64,000 nt of DNA from Natrialba sp. SSL1 (GTDB lineage: Archaea > Halobacteriota > Halobacteria > Halobacteriales > Natrialbaceae), in contig NZ_MASN01000018.1 of the NCBI RefSeq assembly GCF_001861355.1, forward strand, positions 1 through 64,000, read 5' to 3'. The number at the start of each line of letters is the position of its first letter. The first letter of the stretch is position 1. Shown here in pieces: positions 57,624 to 64,000 of this stretch. The position numbers and the translations under genes are program-made. A model generated the notes under the pieces. The model ran no database searches and was not told where the DNA came from. It was given only the letters and a program-made list of their open reading frames with translations.

Positions 57624-60236
57624 TCAGGCCCGATCCAACACCCGTTCTCGCAACACCAGCAGACACGGCAACACCGTCAGGCACGCGACGAACGCGAAGA
57701 TGATGCTCACACCCGTTACGAGCCCGAACCGCTGCAGTGGCGGTGCCAGCGCCAGCGCGAGCACACCGAAGCCAGCCGCCGTCGTCAGCGCACTTCCAAG
57801 CAGCGCGCCACCCGTTCCCGTCACCGTCGCAGCGAGGGCGGACTCGAGTGTCGGTTGCTGTTCGCGTTCGGCGACGAAGCGTTCGCCGACGTGGATGCTG
57901 TAGTCGACGCCGAGTCCGATCGCGAGACTGGTGATGACGGCTGTCTCGCTGTTGAACGGAATATCGAGGACGGCCATTGCTCCCAGAAGCCACGCGAGTG
58001 CGGCGACGACCGGTGCGAGCGTGATCGCGCCGAGTGAGAGTGCCCGATGGCGGACCCAGTAGAGGACCGTCAGGAAGACGAGGATAACCACCAGCGTGAC
58101 GGCGAACGCCTGGACGAGCGTCTCGAGGAGCGCGTCCTGGACGACGGCGGTCGTCACCGGGCCGCCGGTCGCGATTGCGGTGCTCGGAGACTGGGATTCG
58201 ATCACGCTGGCGAGTTCGCGCGTGTCCTCGGCGATATCCTGTGCGGCGGCGTCACCGCGGACACTTGCGAGTAGCCTGGCAGATTCGTACTCGCCGTCGC
58301 CGTCGCTGGTCCGGGAGAGCACTGCGGAGGCGGCGTCTTCGTCGGCCTCGTACAGCACGTCGTAGAAGCCAGCGACATCCTCGTCTGGAAGCCCGTTCCC
58401 GTTCGTATCTCGCTCGTCGAGTTCGGCGGCGACGGTGTCGTTCTCTGCCGCGAGGTCGTCGATGACCGAGACGGGACTGTCGATTGCGGCGTTACCGTCC
58501 GCCTGGATGGTGATCGTGCTGTTTTCCTCGATTTCACTGGTCGCGTTCTGGATGGCGGTCAGGGTGGCTGGATCGGCTGGCGCGTCACGTATCAGAATCT
58601 GACTCTGACTGCCCGGACCTTGCTCCTGGAAGTTCTCACCGAGGTACTCGGCCTCGGCGCTGATCGTGTACGTATCAGGTGCGAGCGGTCCGGGGAGCGA
58701 CTTGGCCCACTCCGGCGCGTCCTCCGGCAGGAAGTCGGCCTCGTTGAACTCGGTGTCGATCCCTGTGGCCCCGTACGCGCCGCCGATGGCCAGCACGAGG
58801 GCGAGCAGCACGACGACGACCGGTGCCCGCTGGACGAGTTGGACGACGCCCGAGAGCAGCCGATTGACGAGTCCGGTTCCGCGACCGAACGGCTGCTTGC
58901 GACGGTCGCGATCGAGACGGTTCTCGAGAAGACCATCTACCTCGACCTTCAGCGCAGGCACGAAGACGGCGAAGGCGACGAACGTCGCGAGGATCCCGCC
59001 AGCGCTCAGAATCGCGAAGTCCTGAATCGCCGGTAGCGGACTGACGACGTTCGAGAGGAAGCCGACCCCGGTCGAGAACGTGGTCGCGGCGAGTGCGAGG
59101 ACGACGCTCGCGAGGCCGAACTGCATCCCCGATCTGACGCCTGCTGCAGGGTTCGAGCCGCCGTCAGTATCCGCCGGCACCGTCTCAGTCTCCTCAGCCT
59201 GTCCCGGCCCCGTCTCGAGTTGCCCCGTTCTCGCCTCCCGCGAGCGCATCACGACGTGTAACGAGTAGTCGATCGAGAGTCCGATCAGCAGAAACGGAAC
59301 GGCGATCAACAGCTGGCTCATCGGAATCTCGAGCCAGCCCATGAGGCCGCCGACCCAGGCCATGACGACGGCGATGCCGGCGATACCGAGCAGCACGTCG
59401 ACAACGTCTCTGTAGGCCGTTCCGAGCGCGAACAGTACGAGAACGAGCGCAACGGGCGTGATAATCGCGAAACTGTCACCGACCGCGTTCGACGACGCCT
59501 CGTCGGTGACGCCCTGTCCGAAGAGGAACGCGTCGTCGAACCGATCGTCGACGAGGTCGGCGATCTCGACCTGCGCGTCGTAGGCTGCCTGTGGTTCGTC
59601 GTCGGGACCACTGTCGTCAGCCTGGAAGACGAATCCGATTCGAGACTCGGCGTCGGTCGTGCCCGGTTCGTACTCCGTCGGCAGGAACTCGTACGGGTCC
59701 TCTCCCTGCTCCTGGTCGCTATCCGGATCGAGCACGTCCGCGAGCAACGCCTCGACCTCGTCGTCCGACCGGGACTCGAGTGCATCGAGTTGTTCCTCGA
59801 GTGTGGGCTCGCTCGTATCCGGTGGCCCGTTCGCCTCGGCGGCGCGGTCCTCGAAGACGGCACCAGTCGCAACGATGTTCTCGAGGGTGAGGAAGCCCTG
59901 GTCGTCGAGGGTTTCGTTGAGCGATTCGTTCTCCCGCACATCCTGCTGGAGTCGTAATCCCTCCAGGAGAGAGTCGCGGGTGAGGACGTCACTACCCTCA
60001 TCGCGAATCACGAGCTGGGCGACGACGCCGTCGTCGGTATCGTACGTGTCGTCGATCTCCTCGAGTGCGGCCGTCTCTGGGGAATCGGTTTCGAACTGGC
60101 CGATACCCTCGTCCTCGACGTCGCCGATTGCTGCTCCGGCCGCGATGACGGCTGTGAGAACCAGCACGAGGACGACGACGAGTCGGCTGTTGGCAACGAT
60201 TGCCTCGGCGTATCTGGACGCGATCCCGCCGTTCAT
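57624..60236 (-). CDS. MMPL/RND family exporter
   Basis: An 870-residue membrane protein of the RND superfamily in the MMPL/HpnN branch, which moves lipids or hydrophobic compounds. The plan is doubled: helix 1 near 15-35, a soluble domain with acidic low-complexity parts (about 40-235), five or six helices (240-435), helix 7 near 468, a second soluble domain (500-700), and five helices to the end. Conserved segments include GLSIDYSLHVVMRSREAR near 318-335 and GLGVDYSIHVGERF near 775-788, the paired DY residues of the proton path. It stands alone. Confidence 0.87.
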   Translation of the reverse strand: MNGGIASRYAEAIVANSRLVVVLVLVLTAVIAAGAAIGDVEDEGIGQFETDSPETAALEEIDDTYDTDDGVVAQLVIRDEGSDVLTRDSLLEGLRLQQDVRENESLNETLDDQGFLTLENIVATGAVFEDRAAEANGPPDTSEPTLEEQLDALESRSDDEVEALLADVLDPDSDQEQGEDPYEFLPTEYEPGTTDAESRIGFVFQADDSGPDDEPQAAYDAQVEIADLVDDRFDDAFLFGQGVTDEASSNAVGDSFAIITPVALVLVLFALGTAYRDVVDVLLGIAGIAVVMAWVGGLMGWLEIPMSQLLIAVPFLLIGLSIDYSLHVVMRSREARTGQLETGPGQAEETETVPADTDGGSNPAAGVRSGMQFGLASVVLALAATTFSTGVGFLSNVVSPLPAIQDFAILSAGGILATFVAFAVFVPALKVEVDGLLENRLDRDRRKQPFGRGTGLVNRLLSGVVQLVQRAPVVVVLLALVLAIGGAYGATGIDTEFNEADFLPEDAPEWAKSLPGPLAPDTYTISAEAEYLGENFQEQGPGSQSQILIRDAPADPATLTAIQNATSEIEENSTITIQADGNAAIDSPVSVIDDLAAENDTVAAELDERDTNGNGLPDEDVAGFYDVLYEADEDAASAVLSRTSDGDGEYESARLLASVRGDAAAQDIAEDTRELASVIESQSPSTAIATGGPVTTAVVQDALLETLVQAFAVTLVVILVFLTVLYWVRHRALSLGAITLAPVVAALAWLLGAMAVLDIPFNSETAVITSLAIGLGVDYSIHVGERFVAEREQQPTLESALAATVTGTGGALLGSALTTAAGFGVLALALAPPLQRFGLVTGVSIIFAFVACLTVLPCLLVLRERVLDRA

Positions 60237-60735
60237 GCGTCGTCACGCGGTCGCGTCCGGTCTACTGTCCAGCGATCGAACCCGGCGGTTCGAAGACACG
60301 TCACACACATACAGGCTCTAGCAGGATGGATGGGCATACCAGTTCGGCCGTACTAGTTGGATGTGCGACGCGTTGGCTCTTCACGCGAGCGACACGGTGA
60401 GCGATGCGTAGCGATGACCGGAGATCACCTGTTGAAGACCTCGTTCGACAGACGAGACGCGAAACACCTAACAGTACTGCCGTCAAAACGGATTGTATAT
60501 GACCGATTCCGTCGCGGTCGCAATCGCAGACGTGGTCCGTCAGTCCGTGTTCAACGGCCCGCGCGAGACGGTGTTCGTAGGGGCCCCGTAGCCCCCCATC
60601 ACCCACCCTGTTTCGACGGATGTATTGTCGGCGACCAGCATTCACCGAGCAACGACCGGTATCACCGATGGATTACAGTCACTGCCGTACCACCCTGACG
60701 ACGTATCGACGACGCCCGATTCGGGCGGTGAGAGC
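60237..60735. other. Leader region of valS
   Basis: About 500 bases with no supported gene. TTGTATATG (60493-60501) is the best TATA element, placing transcription start near 60525 and leaving a leader of ~210 bases. It contains GGGGCCCC and several short GC-rich stems near 60580-60600 but no riboswitch or T-box that I recognise. A Val-rich 30-codon frame inside is discussed under rejected items. Confidence 0.35.
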
Positions 60736-63477
60736 ATGAGCATGGACGACCCAGCACAGGCCGACGAGACGGCTCATCACGAGCCCACACTCGAGAGCGG
60801 CTACGATCCCGAAACCGTCGAGTCCCACTGGCAGGACCAGTGGGTCGACGAGGAAATTTACGCCTACGAGAGCGACCCGAAGCGAGACCCGAACACGGTC
60901 TACGCCATCGACACGCCGCCGCCGACGGTGTCGGGCAGTCTGCACATGGGCCACCTCTACGGCTCGACGCTGCAGGATTTCGCCGCCCGATTCCAGCGGA
61001 TGGCAGACGGCGAGGTGTTGTACCCGTTCGGCTACGACGACAACGGCATCGCCTCCGAGCGACTGACCGAAACGGAGCTCGACATCCGCCACCAGGACTA
61101 CGAGCGCCGCGAGTTCCAGGAACTCTGCCGCGAGGTCTGTGCGGAGTACGAGGCCGAGTTCACGGACAAGATGCAGGATCTCGGCACCTCGATCGACTGG
61201 AATAACACCTACAAGACGATCGAGCCCCGCGTCCAGCGCATCTCGCAGCTCTCCTTCCTCGACCTCTACGAGAAGGGCCGCGAGTACCGCAAGAAGGCAC
61301 CCGCGATCTGGTGTCCGGAGTGTGAGACCGCAATTTCGCAGGTCGAGATGGAGGACGACGAGCGCGGCTCGCACTTCAACGACATCGCGTTCGAGTTGGC
61401 CTCCGACGGCACGGACCGCGAGGAGTTCGTCATCTCGACCACTCGACCCGAACTTATCCCGGCCTGTGTCTCCGTCTTCGTCCACCCTGACGACGACGAG
61501 AATCAGGATCTGGTCGGCGAGACAGCCACGATCCCGATCTTCGGCCACGAGGTGCCGATCATCGCCGACGAGCGCGTCGACATGGAGAAAGGTAGCGGCG
61601 TCGTCATGTGCTGTACCTTCGGCGACCAGAACGACATCGAGTGGTACCAGGCCCACGACCTGCCGCTTCGCGTCGCCATCGACGAGTCCGCGACGATGAC
61701 CGATCTCGCCGGCGACTACGAGGGGCTCTCGACGGAAGAAGCCCGTGAGGCCATCGTCGAGGATCTGGACGACGAGGGCCATCTACGCGACCGCTGGGAG
61801 ATCACCCACGCCGTCGGCGTCCACGAGCGCTGTGACACCCCCGTCGAGTACCGCGTCTCCAAGCAGTGGTACGTCGAAATCCTCGATCACAAGGAGGAGT
61901 ACCTCGAGGCCGGCCAGGAGATGGACTGGTACCCCGAGAAGATGTTCACCCGCTACAAGCACTGGATCGAGGGCTTAGAGTGGGACTGGCTCATCTCGCG
62001 CCAGCGCGACTCGGGGATTCCGTTCCCGGTCTGGTACTGTGATGAGTGTGACCACCCGATCATGGCCGAGAAAGAGGACCTGCCAGTCGATCCCCTCTCG
62101 GACGAGCCGCCGGTCGACGCTTGTCCCGAGTGTGGCCACGACGAGTTCGACCCCGAAGAGGACGTCTTCGACACGTGGGCGACCTCCTCGCTGACCCCGC
62201 TCATCAACGCCGGCTGGGACTGGGACGACGAGACCGAGGAGTTCCGGATGGACAAGCCGGAACTGTACCCGTTCGACCTGCGCCCCCAGGGCCACGACAT
62301 CATCTCGTTCTGGCTGTTCCACACCGTCGTCAAGTGCTACGAGCATACCGGCGAGGTGCCGTTCGACGCGACGATGATCAACGGCCACGTGCTGGACGAG
62401 AACCGCGAGAAGATGTCCAAGTCCAAGGGCAACGTCGTCGAACCCGACGAGGTGCTCGCCGACTACCCCGTCGACGCCGTTCGCTTCTGGGCGGCGAGCG
62501 CCGCCGTCGGCGACGACTTCCCGTACCAGGAGAAGGATCTGCGCGCCGGCGAGAAGCTCCTGCGCAAGCTCTGGAACGCCTCGAAGCTCGTCGACACCCT
62601 CGCTCCCGCAGACCCCGAGGAGCCGGACGAACTCGAGCCCATCGACCGCTGGCTGCTCGCCGAACTCGACGACGCCGTCGCAGAACTCACCACGCAGTTC
62701 GAGGAGTACGAGTTCGCCAAGGCCCGCGACCGCCTGCGAACGTTCTTCTGGAACACCTTCTGTGACGACTACTTAGAGATCGCGAAGGGCCGCGAAGACA
62801 ACCCCTCGACGCAGTACGCACTGCGGACGGCACACCGGACCTTCCTCGAGTTGTGGGCACCGTTCCTCCCGCACGTCACGGAGGAGATCTGGCAGGCTGT
62901 GTACGCAGGCGAGGCGCCACGCGCCTCGGATACGTCGAGCGGTGAGCAAAGCGAGCCGCGAGACAGCAGCGACCTCGAGGCAACGAGCATCCACACCCGC
63001 TCCTGGCCCACCCCACAGGGCTACGACGCCGACCTCGCAGCCGGCGAAACCGCACTCGAGGTCATCGGCGCGCTCCGGCGCTACAAGAGCGAGAATCAGC
63101 TCCCGCTCAACGCCGACCTCGAATCGGTCGCCGTCTACGGCCCGATCGAAGGTTTCGAGGACGCCATCCAGGACGTGATGCACGTTCAGGACCTCACTGT
63201 GCTCGAGTCGGAGCCAGAGGTTACCACGGAAATCGCCTCGATCGACCTCGACTACTCGACGCTCGGGCCGAAGTTCGGCTCCAAGGTCGGCGAGATCGAC
63301 GCCGGCATCGAAAGCGGCGAGTACGAGATCGAGGCGGACGACGACGGCACCGCCACCGCGCTCCACGTCGCCGACGAGGAGCTCGAGTCCGACCTGTTCG
63401 AGATCGAACGCGAGCGCACCTACTCCGGCGAGGGTGAGATGATCGAGACGGAGTCGGCTGTGGTCGTACTCGAGTAA
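60736..63477 (+). CDS. valS: Valyl-tRNA synthetase
   Basis: A 913-residue class I synthetase charging tRNA-Val. The HIGH-type signature is PPPTVSGSLHMGHLYGST near 67-84, the KMSKS loop is NREKMSKSKGNVVEPDEV near 555-572, and the editing domain has ISTTRPELIPACVSVFVHPDD near 235-255 and a zinc-binding pair WCPECETAIS. Two Cys-rich zinc patches (YCDECDHP and CPECGHDEF near 435-475) match archaeal ValRS. The anticodon-binding domain ends in LELWAPFLPHVTEEIWQAVY. An acidic insert (residues 728-755) is low-complexity. ATG 60736 or 60742 is the start; an in-frame ATTG upstream lacks protein character. Confidence 0.95.
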   Translation: MSMDDPAQADETAHHEPTLESGYDPETVESHWQDQWVDEEIYAYESDPKRDPNTVYAIDTPPPTVSGSLHMGHLYGSTLQDFAARFQRMADGEVLYPFGYDDNGIASERLTETELDIRHQDYERREFQELCREVCAEYEAEFTDKMQDLGTSIDWNNTYKTIEPRVQRISQLSFLDLYEKGREYRKKAPAIWCPECETAISQVEMEDDERGSHFNDIAFELASDGTDREEFVISTTRPELIPACVSVFVHPDDDENQDLVGETATIPIFGHEVPIIADERVDMEKGSGVVMCCTFGDQNDIEWYQAHDLPLRVAIDESATMTDLAGDYEGLSTEEAREAIVEDLDDEGHLRDRWEITHAVGVHERCDTPVEYRVSKQWYVEILDHKEEYLEAGQEMDWYPEKMFTRYKHWIEGLEWDWLISRQRDSGIPFPVWYCDECDHPIMAEKEDLPVDPLSDEPPVDACPECGHDEFDPEEDVFDTWATSSLTPLINAGWDWDDETEEFRMDKPELYPFDLRPQGHDIISFWLFHTVVKCYEHTGEVPFDATMINGHVLDENREKMSKSKGNVVEPDEVLADYPVDAVRFWAASAAVGDDFPYQEKDLRAGEKLLRKLWNASKLVDTLAPADPEEPDELEPIDRWLLAELDDAVAELTTQFEEYEFAKARDRLRTFFWNTFCDDYLEIAKGREDNPSTQYALRTAHRTFLELWAPFLPHVTEEIWQAVYAGEAPRASDTSSGEQSEPRDSSDLEATSIHTRSWPTPQGYDADLAAGETALEVIGALRRYKSENQLPLNADLESVAVYGPIEGFEDAIQDVMHVQDLTVLESEPEVTTEIASIDLDYSTLGPKFGSKVGEIDAGIESGEYEIEADDDGTATALHVADEELESDLFEIERERTYSGEGEMIETESAVVVLE

Positions 63478-63563
63478 CTCGACCAACCGACTCGAACGAG
63501 AGCAACCCGGCTCGACTCGAGTCGTGTTTCGCCTGTCCTGAGCGGTCTCTTGATTTCTCGCAC

Positions 63564-64000
63564 CTATGGCTCGCGTGCAACAGCGACATCCTCCTCGTGC
63601 CACGTTGCCGTCGCGGTCACTCGATTCTCGTCGACGTCGACCGACTGGTCCGTCCCGGAGGCACCGAGCACGCCCGCGAGCTCGGTCTCGTCTGGATCGT
63701 CGATGACCGCCGCGAAGCTGCCCGTGGATGTCTCCTCGTCCTCGATGGTAAGTGACGAGACGATCGTCTCGGCACCCTCGAGTGCCGGGTACGCGAAGTC
63801 GACGAGCGGATCTGCGTCGTCTGCAGCGGCCGCCGACTCCGCGGGGGCACCCAACTGGCCGACGACGACATCGCCCCCGCCGGCAGTCTCGAGCGCCCAC
63901 GCGAACGACTCGGAGCCGTCGACTGCCCGATCAGCGGTCCCTCCTGCAGCGCCGATCGTCGACTCGAGTACGGCCAGCGCATCGACCGCCTCGTCGTCGA
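63564..64000 (-). CDS. Hypothetical acidic protein, C-terminal part (runs off the window)
   Basis: The frame is open from the right edge to TAG at 63564-63566, giving at least 145 residues. The composition is strongly acidic with Ala/Gly/Thr, and the visible part contains ESTIGAAGGTADRAVDGSESFAWALETAGGGDVVVGQL and a beta-rich tail (GTDQSVDVDENRVTATATWHEEDVAVAREP). This looks like the end of an exported or surface protein with beta strands. The start, signal and domain type are outside the window and cannot be judged. Confidence 0.6.
   Translation of the reverse strand, partial: DDEAVDALAVLESTIGAAGGTADRAVDGSESFAWALETAGGGDVVVGQLGAPAESAAAADDADPLVDFAYPALEGAETIVSSLTIEDEETSTGSFAAVIDDPDETELAGVLGASGTDQSVDVDENRVTATATWHEEDVAVAREP

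Noticed and set aside
60499-60591. A 30-codon Val-rich frame upstream of valS, suggesting an attenuation leader peptide
   Set aside because: Seven of 30 codons are Val, but its ATG lies inside the best TATA element (TTGTATATG), so an mRNA from that promoter would not contain the start. Val is common in this proteome and no attenuator hairpins are evident.
1-64000. tRNA, rRNA and CRISPR genes
   Set aside because: I looked for TTCGA loops with CCA-type stems in the intergenic gaps and for regularly spaced repeats; none was convincing.

Overview
The window is haloarchaeal chromosome. The predicted proteins are very acidic and GC3 is high. Many genes appear leaderless, with an A/T-rich TATA element about 25-30 bases before the start codon. 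Archaeal information-processing genes are present (aIF-5A, archaeal DnaG, AhbA/AhbB-type heme genes, an eRF1/Vms1 paralogue), as are several families I know only from halophilic archaea (RdfA-like, DUF7344, DUF7260, DUF5778, LWR-salt, HFX_2341/DUF6293). Codon use and family content suit the Natrialbales side of the class, but I cannot name a species. I see no rRNA, tRNA, CRISPR array, prophage or replication origin.

Layout. 1-9.8 kb: cut-off aldehyde dehydrogenase, glycerate 2-kinase, RdfA-like cell-shape factor, Vms1/aRF1-like protein with a GGQ motif, DUF2270, FilR1-type regulator, a possible Cys-rich microprotein, DUF1059 and an ArsM-like methyltransferase, then an HTTM membrane protein. 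9.9-15.5 kb: large PAS/GAF histidine kinase, AI-2E-family exporter, phosphotransferase. 15.6-20.5 kb: an iron locus (FecCD permease, two Tat-lipoprotein binding proteins, a stripped-down FAD protein) with three promoters, each carrying two TTAGG-N4-CCTAA operators around its TATA box. 20.6-30.9 kb: DUF7260, glycosyltransferase, pyridoxamine-phosphate-oxidase-like protein, TspO, Nif3, methyltransferase, acetamidase, agmatinase next to aIF-5A, and a PQQ-propeller lipoprotein. 30.9-40.6 kb: enolase-superfamily enzyme, ABC1/UbiB kinase, Hsp20, two consecutive MoeA genes (the second fused to a binding-protein domain), Bat-type regulator, HAD hydrolase, LWR-salt protein, pterin dehydratase. 40.65-42.0 kb: an IS200/IS605-type tnpB-only element with an omegaRNA-like right end. 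42.2-45.4 kb: a heme/siroheme operon (AhbA-AhbB fusion, precorrin-2 dehydrogenase, HemA). 45.5-51.1 kb: small regulators and a set of genes for polyprenyl carrier lipid (catalytic cis-prenyltransferase, a degenerate second subunit, DUF92 membrane protein). 51.2-64 kb: DnaG, membrane-anchored HTH protein divergent from a DUF3311/SSS symporter pair, HFX_2341 regulator, MMPL/RND exporter, ValS and a cut-off secreted or surface protein.

Three signals stand out. (1) The palindrome ACTCGAGT occurs about 56 times by my hand count, against fewer than one expected, in genes and intergenic DNA alike. (2) The two cis-prenyltransferase homologues have complementary losses: one has the DGNRR active site but no C-terminal RXG, the other has RXG but no DGNRR. 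This matches a heteromeric enzyme of the NgBR/DHDDS kind. (3) The iron promoters share a fixed two-operator layout with 34-35 base centre spacing. In-frame hexanucleotide expansions (DTDT, GSGS, RDRN tracts) also recur in many unrelated proteins.
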